A stretch of 64,000 bases of DNA from Chrysemys picta bellii. Taxonomy: Eukaryota; Chordata; Testudines; Emydidae. Of this stretch, positions 32,786-44,099 are shown piece by piece. The notes under the pieces were generated by a model, which did not search any database, was not told the DNA's origin, and saw only the letters and a program-made list of their open reading frames with translations. Position 1 is the stretch's first letter, and each line of letters begins with the position of its first letter. The stretch covers positions 10,044,998-10,108,997 of the forward strand of contig NC_088791.1 in assembly GCF_011386835.1 (NCBI RefSeq). Reading direction: 5' to 3'. The position numbers and the translations under genes are program-made.

Positions 32786-34815
32786 GAGTGCCTCCTGCAA
32801 ATGGAAATGTCTGGGTGTGGGGACTAAGATCGTATATGTGGGGAGGTCTCTCCTTGAGCGTATGTGGAGTGAGGAGATGTCTACGGGATGGTGGCACAGG
32901 ATTGAAACCAGCAGCTGCCTTGCTGGGAAAGGATGGTTCTGTGTTTGTGTGTGGGGTACCATTCACTTGTCAGCTGTCAGCACGCCTTCTTGGGAACAGA
33001 GAGCTAGGTAAAGGGCCTTACACTTTCCTGGCTGTGATGCTATTTTCTCTCCGCAATCAGATGGCTCAACTAGTGATTTTCCCCATTTTGTTTTTTTTTT
33101 TGCCAAGTTGAAACCTGTGTCTTGTAGGTGTCCTGCTCCTTGTCTTACACTCATAAATATTCAGCTTCTCTGCCACAGGAGCCTTTGGATTGAGGCCCGT
33201 CATAGCAAGGATCTTGACTGTGCTATGCACAGAGCATTACACAGATTTTCCTGACCTGTCTCCCAGCGGGATTCAACCTCCAGTACTACATGCTCCTGTC
33301 CTTAAAACCTTACATTTTATCCAGGGGAACTTTGACAGATCAGGTTTGAGGTAGTTTGCATTGCTGGCTAGTGGCTTAGTGAGGGCAGGCTCTGGGCAAG
33401 CGTCTCACACACAGACATCCTGATCCACTCTTTCAGCCCTGGGAGCCATTCCCCTCCTCCCCGCTTAATCTTCACCTTCCCCACGCTCCACTATGCCAGT
33501 CCTGAATGAACGCTAGCTCTGCCCCTGCACTTTGCTCCTGTCCCCCAGCACTCCCTGCTACTCGAGGGCCGTCCCAGATTTGCTAACTGCACCAGCCTTG
33601 CTACTCAATGCCTCTTTTCAGCAAAGCACCGATGCATGTGATTCAGTCTCAGTGACTTCTTTTGGCTATATGTACATGCTTAAAGTTAAGCATGTGCTTA
33701 CGTGTTTTGGGGCCTTAGTCTAGGGATTCCGGACAGATCTGTGAATGCCCCTCAATCCTGAGCTTATGCTACGTTGTGTGGTCAGCTTTCTGCTGTGGAC
33801 AAAGGCACTGGAATGAGACCATCCAACTCATTCACCCTGGTGTGACCCAGCCTGGGATTTGAATCTCAGGGGTTCGCTCCCCTGGAGTACCATCCCCTTA
33901 GCCTCCCTGTGGCCCTATCCACGTCTCCTTAGTGGCTGCTTTGCCTAGATGTTGGTTGAATCCACATACGGCGAGCCCCGAGTCCCTAAGAAAGTGGTTG
34001 GAAAGAGCTCGCCATAGAGCGGGCGTGCTGAGCTCTGCTTAGAGAAGGGTGGGAGGGTAAGTATTACTGCCAATGCCTGCTGGCTACAGCTGGGTAGCTA
34101 CCGTCTCTTCCACTTTCTCATGCTTTAAGTAACTCCCATCCCTCCGGTCTCCCCATCCCTCCACTTGTCTTTCAATGGAAGGCACTGCCTCCTGCCTCTG
34201 GGCTGCAATTTACCTGCAACTGATGCTGCATCTGCAGATAAATACTCAGCACTGTATCATACTTGCCAGGGCAGTTTCTTCTTTCTGACAGGCCCTGGGG
34301 CTGAGATGCCATGGAGTCACCTGCCACACCCATGCGAGGTGTGTTTCCCTCCAGCTCCCTGTCAGAGAGATTAATGGGGCTGCCTTCCTGACGGCTGCCT
34401 GCACAGGGCCTGTCCTGTAGAGAAATGCACAGCGCTGCTCTTGCTGCAGAGACAAATGGTGCTAGCTAGTTACCGCAAACCAGTGTGTGCGAGTGAGTGA
34501 TTCCTTGGGGGATAAAGGGTTCTGTGCAGGGCCAGGCTACTGGAACATTCCGAAGCCGGCCCTGCAGTTTTAAATACCTGCCATCTGTGTGGCTCCTATG
34601 TGATACGTTCCCAATCACTAAGCTCAGTCTCTCTGGTTCCTAATTCGGGATTGTGTAGCAGACCAGCAGAGAGCTATCGTTCTGGTGACATGGTTGCTAG
34701 GAGAACTGGTCAGGAATTTTTTGACTAAATGTTTTGATTTTGACACCTCTTTCATCAGGGAGATTTCTCAGGTCCAGGATATGGGGGTGGGGGAGGAAAT
34801 CCCGCACCCAAGACT
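32786..34815. other. Unique non-coding stretch
   Basis: A poly(T) run lies near 33091-33101. GTGACCCAGCCTGGGATTTG near 33842 may be a reversed MIR fragment. No exon recognised; frames reach 131 codons at most. Confidence 0.35.
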
Positions 34816-34817
34816 GG

Positions 34818-34920
34818 CCCTATCGCTGAGTGGTTAGGGCCTGAGGGAGACCCACGTTCAAGTCCCGGCTCCAAATCAGGCAGAGCAGGGACTTGAATCT
34901 GGAGCTCCCAGGGGAGTGTC
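34818..34920 (+). mobile_element. tRNA-like SINE (MIR-type), seed of tandem array
   Basis: GCTGAGTGGTTAGGGCCTGA looks like an A box and CACGTTCAAGTCCCGGCTCC like a B box. They are followed by ATCAGGCAGAGCAGGGACTT and an inverted arm, GTCCTAGCCACGG, complementary to the head. The 50-bp tandem array starts inside this arm. Confidence 0.6.
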
Positions 34921-35490
34921 CTAGCCACGGGGGTAGCAGCTATTGAATGTGGGGCTCTCAGGGGAGTGCCTTAGCCATGGGGCTAGCAGCTATTGAATGT
35001 GGGGCTCTCAGGGGAATGCCCTAGCCACGGGGCTAGCAGCTATTGAATCTGGAGCTCTCAGGTGAGTGCCCTAGCCATGGGGCTAGCAGCTATTGAATGT
35101 GGAGCTCCCAGGGGAGTGCCCTAGCCCCGGGGCTAGCAGCTGTTGAATCTGGGGCTCTCAGGGGAGTGCCCTAGCCACGGGGCTAGCAGCTGTTGAATGT
35201 GGGGCTCTCAGGGGAGTGCCCTAGCCATGGGGCTAGCAGCTGTTGAATGTGGGGCTCTCAGGGGAGTGCCCTAGCCACGGGGCTAACAGCTATTGAATGT
35301 GGGGCTCTCAGGGGAGTGCCCTAGTCACGGGGCTAGCAGCTATTGAACGTGGGGCTCTCAGGGGAGTGCCCTAGCCATGGGGCTAGCAGCTATTGAATGT
35401 GGGGCTCTCAGAGGAGTGCCCTAGCCATGGGGCTAGCAGCTATTGAATGTGGGGCTCTCAGGGGAGTGCCTTAGCCATGGGGCTAGCAGC
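34891..35490 (+). repeat. 50-bp x 12 minisatellite
   Basis: Twelve units of exactly 50 bp, each starting TATTGAATGT or a close variant, with starts at 34891, 34941, 34991 and so on every 50 bp to 35441. Each unit holds GGGGCTCTCAGGGGAGTGCC, CTAGCCATGG and GGCTAGCAGC. No unit has gained or lost a base; only substitutions occur. The array ends at TATTCAGC. Confidence 0.97.
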
Positions 35491-35499
35491 TATTCAGCT

Positions 35500-36189
35500 A
35501 TCAGCTTCATATGTTTTTCGAGAAAAAGCCTGGGAAGTCTGAGTTTTGTGTGCTAGTTGATGGATAATTTGTCCGGTTAACCTTCGCCCCCGGGCTGTGA
35601 TGCCTACACTCCCCACGACTGTAACAACTCTGCAGGATCCCCCACCTTTGCCGAGTGTGATCTCAAAACTCAATGCTGGGATCCCTTAAACCTTCACATC
35701 CGTAGCAGCTGTCCACTCTCCAACCAGCAAAATCAAACCAATTTTCCCACTAGCACATCTCAGGTGCTTCAATCCACGGAGCAGTGATTGTGCTGTGTGG
35801 AGTCATCTGACTATCCTCCAAGCCCCTGGACTCCACCCCCGCCTTTGGATCCCTTCTGCAAGCTCTGGCCCTTTGAGTAAAGCACTTCATATGTCTCTGT
35901 AGATTACATGCTCTGAAGTGTGGCTGCCTGCTTAGCAAGTTACCTCCCTGTCAGCCTCCCAGGCACCGAGGCCTATCTCTTCCACCTGGGCTCCATGCGC
36001 CTCATGCTACTCCTAGGGCCAGGGTCTGCTCCCATGGACATCAATGGGAGTCTTTTCATTGGTCTCAAGGGGAATCGGTGCAGGTCCTTATAGAGCTTTC
36101 TGACTGACCAACAGGAAAGGTGCAGAGGCTTCATTAATCTATAACAGGCCCTGGACCTTTGCTGACGTGTCTCTTTAGCATTTTAAATA
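35500..36189. other. Unique non-coding stretch
   Basis: Nothing recognised apart from frames of 62 codons or less. Confidence 0.4.
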
Positions 36190-36480
36190 GCTGGCTTTCA
36201 TTTCCCCCCCCTCCCCGCCCTGGCACACAAAAGCGAGAGATTTATTCTGGCCAGTTTATCACAAGTAAATCTCCTCAGTTGACTCCATTTTCCATTTTAA
36301 CGAGAAACAAGCACTTTATAATAACTGTAGAGATTAAAGTCTGACGGACTCTCAAACCATTAACCTGAAGGAAATGTAACAATAAATTAAACACATTAAG
36401 GAAGCTGTACTACAAGCTCCAAATTTGTTAGGTAAATTGTACAGTTATTAACAAGCAACTTGACTTATCACAATCCATCA
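36190..36480. promoter_or_regulatory. Candidate conserved non-coding element
   Basis: Repeat-free and A/T-rich, with CAGTTTATCACAAGTAAATC, TTTATAATAACTGTAGAG, ACCATTAACCTGAAGG, AACAATAAATTAAACAC and CAGTTATTAACAAGC. Density of TAAT/ATTA and TTTAT words is high. Conservation is inferred, not observed. Confidence 0.28.
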
Positions 36481-36699
36481 CGGGGGAGGAATGGGCTCAA
36501 ACCGCCAGTCCATGATGCGGAGACTTGTGGAACCAGGAACTGGGGAAATACAATTATTAGCCTGCATCACCATGGAAAGCAAAGAATCCAAACACCACTC
36601 GCTGTTTGCTCCATACTCTCGCCCCCTTTTTAGTTTTCTCTCTCTTCCTCCCACTAGGAGAGAGAAACCCTTTATAGTGCATTGAATGGGGAGTTATAT

Positions 36700-36745
36700 A
36701 CTGGATGTGAGCAGAAGGGCTCAGCTGTGTGTCATAGGCCCTCTG
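36700..36745 (+). repeat. Fragment of the unnamed interspersed repeat
   Basis: CTGGATGTGAGCAGAAGGGC followed by TCAGCTGTGTGTCATAGG matches the copies at 29125 and 55248. Confidence 0.5.
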
Positions 36746-37044
36746 TTTGTTAACTGCTAACGGCGAGTCTCCTCTAGCTTCAAATGGTGAGTCTGTTTTT
36801 GGGAGGGGGCAGGAGGATCTGAGCTCGAAGCACGTTACCCACAGAACAGCAGTGCAGGCTTTCCCCATGCTGCCCCCTCCCCCAGTGTATTTCCACACTG
36901 GCTGGCAGGGGTCCCCCATGCCCCTCCATAGGATGTGTGCTTGGAGGGAGGGATTCAGTTTCTATGGCTCCTTTGAATCTAGTCCACGCTAAGACAAGGA
37001 GGCCAATCAGTGCCTACGTGCTGGTGTTTTGCATGATGTAAACT

Positions 37045-37300
37045 CTAGGGGCAGGTCTTCACTGCCAAGCTAACTCGGATTATGACCCCGGTCCCACCCG
37101 CTCACAAACCCCCTGACCTTGAGTACAGTGGTGCTTTTAACTCCAGCCCGTCACGGGACACAGGAAGTGCTAGTGGCACGGCGAGTGAGTGCAGCACCTG
37201 GGCGGATGCCGTGTCTCAAGTGTGATATCGCGGTGTGCCTGGCCTGTGCTAACTCGAGAGGAGTAACTGGAGCACAGCTAACTGGAGTTAGCCCTTTCCC
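37045..37300. mobile_element. Possible MITE, AGGTCTTCACTG left end
   Basis: GGGGCAGGTCTTCACTGCCA resembles one end of the turtle element seen at 47236 (its inward right end is AGGGCACGTCTTCACTAC). CTAACTCGG and GAGTTAGC words suggest an inverted interior. The right boundary is not clear. Confidence 0.3.
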
Positions 37301-37421
37301 AGAGGGATGGGAATTCGTCACTGCTCTATGGCCTGCTTGTGGCCCAGAGGAATACCTCAGACGAAGCAGATGCAGAGCTGGCTCTGGCCCCTGCTTTCGC
37401 CTCCATGCAATGAGGTTCTGG

Positions 37422-37712
37422 CAGGGGTGGCTCTATGGTTTTTGCCGCTCAAGCACGGCAGGCAGGTGGCTTCCGGCGGCATGCCTGCGGGCGGTCCGCT
37501 GGTCACGCAGATTCAGCGGCATGCCTGTGGGAGGTCCGCCGGTGCTGGGCCTTCAGCGTCCCCACTGCCGAAACCACGGGACCGGCGGACCTCCCGCAGG
37601 CATGCCATCGAAGGCAGCCTGACTGCCGCCCTCACAGCGACCGGCAGGCTGCCCCCCGCGGCTTGCTGCCCCAGGCACGCGCTTGCTGCGCTGGTGCCTG
37701 GCGCCGCCCCTG
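37422..37712. mobile_element. Non-autonomous hAT, 291 bp, perfect TSD
   Basis: The left end is CAGGGGTGGCTCTATGG and the right end, inward, is CAGGGGCGGCGCCAGGC. The 8-bp duplication GGTTCTGG is exact at 37414-37421 and 37713-37720. The interior has repeated GGCATGCCTG and inverted CAGGCATGCC blocks and many CpGs. No coding capacity. Confidence 0.93.
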
Positions 37713-38029
37713 GGTTCTGGGGAATTCCTATGCTATTCAGCAGCTACTACAAGGCCTACAGGGCCACCGCAAAGCTAGGGTAGCCTTTGGGACTGAATAG
37801 GCCCTCAGCAGCCCTAGGACAGGAGAGACAGAGCTGCAGCCCTGCACTGCGGCAGGTATGAATCTGTTCCTAGTAGCCTAGAGATTGGACTGGGAATTCC
37901 CAAAGAGCCAACAGATGGGCAGGGACCCTCTGGGCTGGGTTCTACCTACCTGCTCTCCGTTAGGTGAAGGATCCTTCTCCCGTTCCTGGTAACATGAGCC
38001 GTCCAGACCCCCACGCCACAGGCACAGAC

Positions 38030-38270
38030 TTTTTGGTTCCCAGGGTGTGCTCGGCCCTGCCCCCTCTCCACTCCTTCCCCCACAACTCCGCCCCCACCTC
38101 TTCCTGCCCTGCTCCTCGCCCTCCGCCCCAGTGCCTCCTGCATGCCATGGAACAGCTGCCGGGAGGGAGGAGGAGGGGTGGGCAGGAGGTGCTGGGGGAA
38201 GGGGGAGGCGCGGATCGGGGGGCCAGCCCCAGAGCACCCACGGAGTTGGCGCCTATGCCCGGGCTGAGTC
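38030..38270 (-). mobile_element. GC-rich dispersed repeat (fragment)
   Basis: On the minus strand it starts CCCGGGCATAGGCGCCAAC, then CCGTGGGTGCTCTGGGGCTG, and continues into GGGGGCGGAG- and GGAGAGGGGG-type sequence. I recognise the 'GGCATAGGCGCC..GTGGGTGCTC' opening as a common reptile repeat, probably a non-autonomous DNA element. The far end is not defined. Confidence 0.5.
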
Positions 38271-38539
38271 GCCCAAGTGCCTTCGGGACGGAAGGCCCCG
38301 GTAAGTGCGCCGTTGACTAATTAGCAAGCGTGGCACAGCTGTGGAGGTGCGGGCAGGAAAGGGAAAAGGGATTTCGGTGCCGTGGTGGGACGCTCCCCAG
38401 GGTGCAGTTCCCTCTGCACATGGAGCATAGCAGTGGGAGAGTCTGTATGCAGCGTGCCAGGCAGCCTTTTCTACTTGCTCCCTTTGAAGTGTCAATCAAA
38501 TAATTTTACATTGATTTTTTTTTTAAGCTCCTCTGCTGC

Positions 38540-38800
38540 TGCCGTACTTTTTTCTCCGAGAGGCCGTTTCTCTCTGGGAACGCCAGGCTTTTCGCTGACA
38601 AGCGCTCGCTCCAGCCTGAGCGAGGTGGGAATTTCGGGGCCGCTCGGTGTTAACTGCCTTACAAACAAGCTAGGCTTTCGGGTCACTGCACGCGGGGAGC
38701 TCCCCTCTCCCCACGCAAGCCTGGTTCCCCCTGTTGGCGGCGGGCATGCAGCGGATCGCACCGGCCGCTGCGGTTGCTGTGCGGGCCGCCAGACTGGACT
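38540..38800. promoter_or_regulatory. CpG-island-like stretch
   Basis: I count about 24 CpG dinucleotides in roughly 260 bp at about 62% GC, close to the number expected without CpG loss. Ordinary vertebrate DNA has about a fifth of that. The sequence is not part of a repeat I recognise. A consensus splice-donor word (CCCGGTAAGTG, GT at 38301) lies upstream on the plus strand. It could mark a promoter or first exon, but no convincing coding start is linked to it. Confidence 0.4.
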
Positions 38801-39176
38801 AGGATGGGTGAAGGCACAGGTGCCAGTCTATGGCATCGGTGCTGTTCAGACAGGCAGCTGGGATGAGGGGTAAGGGTGATTCCTGGAGAGCACAAATAGT
38901 ATGTGATCCTGTAATGAAAGACTGTCCCTGGATGCACATGCTCAAGGCAGCTGAATTAAGGTTTCACAGGCAGCCTTAATTCTGGCATTTCCTAACTTCT
39001 GAGTGCTTGACTTTGCAACCTTAATACTTTTAACACAGTTTCTTTTGGTCCAGAATTGCATGTTCAAAACTGCACTTTATAATGTGCATTTGTTGTGCTG
39101 TCCTCTACTGGATATAAGTAAACAGCTCTTTCCTGTGTGTCAAGGCCCAGCTCATGGAGATTCTTTAGCATGAGTG

Positions 39177-39182
<6 letters not shown>
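38801..39182. other. Unique non-coding stretch
   Basis: Flanks the CA microsatellite; no gene or repeat recognised. Confidence 0.4.

Positions 39183-39246
<64 letters not shown>
39183..39246 (+). repeat. (AC)32 microsatellite
   Basis: A 64-bp uninterrupted AC run, long enough to be highly polymorphic and Z-DNA prone. Confidence 0.97.
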
Positions 39247-39248
<2 letters not shown>

Positions 39249-39797
39249 CGTATGTGCCAGACTAAAGGGGAAGTGAGCAACTATTGCAAACAGCTGGACC
39301 CAGTTTGTGAAGAGCTCGGAGGAATTGTTTGCTTTAAAGGTCTTCTGTACGTCTCGGCGCTGTTGTTTCCTTCTACAGCATAAAAATGCTGCTCCGAATG
39401 GCCCCAGAAATGCCCCAAACTATTTGGATCACTGGATGTTTGGTAAATATTGGATGCTATTGCACATATATGTCTCTCATCTGGGGGCAGATCTCGCCAA
39501 GTTTGGATGGATGATTTGATGTAGTTAGGACGCCGTTAAAATTATCCGGTATGTCAAGCCACGTAGACTAGCGTTTTAGAGGATCAGGACTAGAAGGATT
39601 TGAAATAGGGAAAATACATTTCATTTCAATCCCCTTTCCCAACTCTGCCATTGCCCCCCCGTCCTGACCGGCATTCCCCTCTGCTAATTCATATAGCAAT
39701 GCCAGTGCACCTCTGTACCGACCTGCACCACTTGCTGCCTCCACTCCGGCACTGATGCCCTGAACTGCAGCATCCCCTGCTCTGCTCTCAAGCCTCT

Positions 39798-39890
39798 CTT
39801 GAGCAGAGTTACAATTCCCAATTTAAACTCAGACCCGCGAAGATGAAAAGCCAGTGCCTTAACCCACTGCACCAAGGAGACTTGTATTTG
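39798..39890 (-). mobile_element. MIR-like SINE fragment
   Basis: AATTTAAACTCAGACCCGCG, AAAAGCCAGTGCCTTAACCC and ACTGCACCAAGGAGAC read as the reverse of a tRNA-like SINE head (variable gap, B box and A box). Confidence 0.45.
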
Positions 39891-40400
39891 AAGGCTACTT
39901 ATATACACTATCCATATCCAGGTGTCTTACTTAAAGTCTCCTCCCCTCAGTCTTCTGGCCACAAAGACCCAACCCGAGGGGTCCGCTGGGCAGGCTGGCT
40001 CTGGGGTGAGGTACGTGCAGAGCTTTCCTGGGTGTAGGGAAGTGGGGTCATTGGAGAAGAGTCACCGCAGAGTGAGGTTTGGACAGGCTGTTGCTCCCAG
40101 TCTGTTTCCTTTTCCTTGTAACGCGTTTGCTCGCTGATGTGTGTTGACACAGCAAATACCCACGTTTGTACAAACATCCCAGCCGAGGATTCCTCGTGCA
40201 GGGGATGGGAAATGTGCTGAGCAGCTGTCGGGAGGCGACCCGCTGCCTGGCACGTTTTGCCTTTGCCAGCAACTCTGAAGAGTCCCATCAGGATCAGCTC
40301 ACTTGGAATGTGTGGGGGGAGTGGACGCTGAGCCAGAGGAGTTAGGATGCAAAACCCTCCTACACGGAGCCTTGGAAATCCGGGGCCAGCTGCAGAGGGG

Positions 40401-40503
40401 TGTAAGTTACACATCAGTAAATGTCTGCATGGGAACCTGAGTTATAGTAAGTTATGAGCTCATGTAAGCTACAGGAGTTAAATTACACACTATGTAACTT
40501 ACA
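40401..40503. mobile_element. Small palindromic MITE, TGTAAGTTACA ends
   Basis: TGTAAGTTACACA at 40401-40413 faces TATGTAACTTACA at 40491-40503, inverted with one mismatch in 13. The interior repeats GTAAGTTATGAGCTCATG. No target duplication is evident. Confidence 0.55.
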
Positions 40504-40518
40504 GACTGAGGACTTAGC

Positions 40519-40543
40519 TTGTCTGTCTGTCTGTCTGTCTGTT
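40519..40543 (+). repeat. (TCTG)n microsatellite
   Basis: About six CTGT units in a row; the CCCTCTCCCCCTCC-type sequence that follows is pyrimidine-rich. Confidence 0.85.
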
Positions 40544-40544
40544 C

Positions 40545-41489
40545 GCCCTCTCCCCCTCCATTTGACACTCATCTGTATAAACCCCTCTCTGAATTTCCAT
40601 GGTCGTTTGGGTTGTTTTGAATATGCTTAAACTCTGCATGTTAAGATCCTCATCCTGGGTGGATCTCCAGAGAAAAAAGTGACTTATTTTGCAAACGATG
40701 ACGCGTATGAATCCCCCAAACCTCCATTCACAACAGAGCAGGGTAGGAGGTGAGCCACAAGAATGACGAACAAGCTGGAGCAATTGCCTTCTGAGGAGAG
40801 ATGAAAAGAATACAGTGCGTCTTGTGTTGGGGTTGGCGATGCAGTTGACTGGAGACGAGTTAACTACAAGCATTCAGAGGGTGCAAACACCAAGGAGGGA
40901 GGGGAATTGTGGAGGGTGGTCCATGGGCATAGAGCTAGAAGCAGTGGGGTGGGGATGTTCAAAGGGAGGCTGAAAATCAGAAAAAAATTGGCTAGTGGGG
41001 AGATATACTGAGGCCTCTGAAGGGAAAGGATGAGAGCTGAACTAATTTAAAAGTGTACTGGACAGAGCACTGGAGATTGTCGGTGACAACTCTGCATGAG
41101 ATACAGAAGGCCAATCCTTATAGGCCACACAGCATCTAACCTCCTGCTTTCTACTCTGTATTGATTGGGGCAGCAGAAGGTCATGGCGTGAAGAGCTTAG
41201 GCATGGTTAGAATCTGAGATCCTTCCGGGCTCCTCCAGTGATGATTCACAGGTGTTAGTGCACCTGTTGTTCTGCCCAGCAGCCCATCTCCCCAGGATTT
41301 CCATTCTGTCCAGCTCCCATTAGCTTCTCTAGGGCGCCAGCACAGAAAGTGTCCATGCTATGGGCAAGGAGCATGGGTCATGAGGCCCTATGGATAAGTG
41401 AAATGGTTTAGACAAATTAAAAACAGGACCCCCCCGCATCTCTGTTCAAAACTCAAACAGCCACAAGGTGATTGAGTAAGATGCCAGGG
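40545..41489. other. Unique non-coding stretch
   Basis: No exon recognised; a 119-codon minus-strand frame (40514-40873) is low-complexity at its end and lacks a domain. Confidence 0.35.
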
Positions 41490-42400
41490 ACTCAAGTGCC
41501 AACACAATGCAGATGACACATCACTCTACCTGTCCTTCACCACGTACAACCACACCACTGCTGCCAAGTTGGGTTGGACAGTTTCGGCTCATGGATGAAG
41601 ACCAGCCGGCGGAAGCTGAACCCAAGCAAGACAGAGGTGATGCTGGTGGGCAGTGGGAAGCATTTTGAAGAGTTTGCAGCTATGGTGCATTCTCTGTTGG
41701 TTGACATTTCACACCCACAATCGGTCAGTTCAATCTGAAGTTTGACATTCCTGGATTCCTCACTGATGCTAAGTTCTCACATAACGGCATCCATGAGTAC
41801 TGCTTTCTACCATCTCTGGTTGGCTGGATAACTCCAGCCCATCCTGCTGGACAGTGACCTGGCCTCAGTTATTCGCCTCTCTGTAACCTCCCAATTGGAC
41901 TTCCGCAATGTGATATGCCTGGGTAAGAAGCCATCAGCCCTTGGAAAACCCCAATGCTGCAACGCGTTTCCTCAGCATCACAGGCTACCACAAACACATC
42001 ACTCTTGTTGCCCGCTCCCTGTACTGACTTCCCATAGAATATTGAGTCAAGTTCAAGGTTTCAGTCCTTCTCTTCAAGATGTTCAATGGCTCGGGCCCAG
42101 GTATCTAAAAGAACTGAAGGCTCCAGGGTGAACACCATGGTCAACAACTTCACTCCTCTGACTCAATGGAACTCTACCATCAGGGCAAAGCTTGTCTGTG
42201 CAGGAGACAGAACTTTCTCAGGGGTTAGTCCAAGACTGTGGAGCAAACTCCCTCAGGAACTAAGGACCATCACAAACCTCCCCACCTTCTGCTCCGAGTG
42301 CCAGGCACATTTCTCTGATCTGTCTTCTGTAATAGAAACAAACAACAGTGCAGCTATTGTAACCGTAACCAAAACCTACTAAGACAAACTGCTCCGCTGC
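41490..42400 (+). mobile_element. L2-type LINE ORF2 relic
   Basis: Conceptual reading across several frames gives NADDTSLYLSF (41506 on), the degraded active-site box of an L2 reverse transcriptase, which normally has YADDTQLYLSF-like sequence. Next comes KLNPSKTEVMLVG (41612-41650). Later pieces are QLDFRNVICLG (about 41891), a YLKELKAPG phrase near 42101-42127, and LWSKLPQELR (about 42235-42265). The order matches the second half of L2 ORF2. Frameshifts and stops are frequent, and the first active-site residue is Asn in place of Tyr. It is an old dead copy, much more decayed than the CR1 at 4640. Confidence 0.75.
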
Positions 42401-42960
42401 GCGCACAATTCTCCCCCTGGAGTGAGGCTTAGGAAGAGTGACCCACATGTGACAGACGATAGTCACGTCACTTATTGCAGGATGACTGGAAGGTTCTCAG
42501 ATACTTCGGTGCTGAGGGTGGGAGACTAGAACGGAACTGCACCCTGATCAATCTCAGTCACCCACCCCCTTTGGAAAGGTTTGGTTCATCTTTCCCACCC
42601 ACCCTTCAATTCCGTGTGTCCCCGTCTGCCCTGCTTTTAGGTGGGGTTGAGGTGGAAGCACTTAGGAAGGACCTGAGTCTGATCTAACGCTGGTGTCAGT
42701 CAGCAGTGATGACTCTGAGGTCAACTGACATGAACGGCTGTAAGATGGGTGTAAGTACAATGAAAGCTGGAGCCCAAGGGAAGGGGCTGTTCTTCCAGTG
42801 TTTACAGCTCAACTGTCACCCGACCGTGTGGGAAATTCTATATGGGTGCCTGTTCCCTCCGGCCATTCCAGACTCCTCCAGTGAACACTTCCTACATAGA
42901 TTTCATTTTCAGAGCATGATGCAGACATTCACTAACCGAGCCTCACAAGACTCTTGGGAG
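42401..42960. other. Unique non-coding stretch
   Basis: No recognisable gene. A 141-codon frame (42706-43131) runs on into the MIR that follows, which argues against coding. Confidence 0.4.
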
Positions 42961-42961
42961 A

Positions 42962-43110
42962 GGTGTAGGGAGGCACCGCTATCTCCATTTTGCAGAGGGG
43001 GAAACCAAGGTGGAGAATGGAAAGTGACCTGCCCAAGGTATGGAGACTGCAGGATCGGGATTGGACTTTGCTGTGCACTCAGGTCATTAAACCATGCGAG
43101 AGGGGTGGGC
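42962..43110 (-). mobile_element. MIR SINE, reverse orientation
   Basis: CTATCTCCATTTTGCAGAGG, GGGAAACCAAGGTGGAGAAT and AAGTGACCTGCCCAAGGTAT follow the familiar reverse MIR reading (ATTTTACAGATGGGGAAACTGAGG..AAGTGACTTGCCCAAGG). Confidence 0.75.
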
Positions 43111-44099
43111 ACCCATTTATTGTGTCTCTAGTCATGGCTTTTTACAAACACCAAGAGAGGCCTGGTGTCTGCCCCAAGGGGCATACGGATGGTTGTACAA
43201 GAGAGTCAGATTCATGGATGCTTGTCTAGATCTTCCAAAGTTCCTATGTTGCTCGTCATTGTAAATCCTGCCTCAGCAATAACGGAACCACTTCAAAGGC
43301 AGGTGTGGTGCACCAGCCGCCCTGGAGCTCCTTAGATCAAGGTGCTGGGGGCTCATTAAGGAGAAGCATAGCTAGGAGCTTTATTGATCATCTTGTACAC
43401 TGCATGAGTATTCACACAGCGTTCAGTAAACTCCCAAAGTCCTGTCCCAGGTTGCCAGAGACTCAGTGTAAAACCTGGGGAGGATTCTCTGGGAGCAGGT
43501 GGTTCTTTGGTTATTCCAAATGCCTGGTCAGGGATAGAAAGTGGGCATAGCCCAAGAACTTCACAGCAAGCATGCCTTGCAGCAAAACAGTAAATTTCAG
43601 CGTGTTAATAGTCCCACAGTGGATTGCTTTCATATTTATGCTGCCACCCTGTGGCTGCTGTAAGTAACTGCATCCTCTTGTGCCGGTAACACTCTTAGCA
43701 AAGCTATTTGGCAAATTTGGGGTCAAAAATTTGTTTCCATAAAACTATGCCTTTTGTAAGGCAAAAATGTCCTCAAAACATCTTCCAGCTGGGGATTTTA
43801 ATGCTAGTGAATGAATAAAGATGGCAGCAGGGTGGATGGCACTCTGTTTGCTGCCATCACCTGTTGGCACCATCTGGCAATGGGCCAATCAGAGAGGAGT
43901 AGCTCCCAACCTGGGAAAATGTTATATATTAAAAAAAAGTCTAATTAAAACTCTCACGATCCTAGTCCACCCCCCTCTTGTATTTCATTTTCCATCCTTG
44001 CCAAGATACATGCGCACAGACTAATATTTCCTCCACTGTATTTCCTTTTCCCCGGCTGCCAAGAGATCTGTGTGCAAACACAAGTTTCTCCTTTTTCTA
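43111..44099. other. Unique non-coding stretch
   Basis: No exon or repeat recognised; frames of up to 81 codons. Confidence 0.4.

Noticed and set aside
34891..35490. CRISPR-like direct repeats
   Set aside because: Units are contiguous 50-bp copies with no unique spacers, and the genome is vertebrate.
37964..38320. A coding first exon ending at the GTAAGT at 38301
   Set aside because: Most of the upstream frame is inside a dispersed GC-rich repeat, and the peptide is low-complexity. Only the CpG island is kept as a lead.
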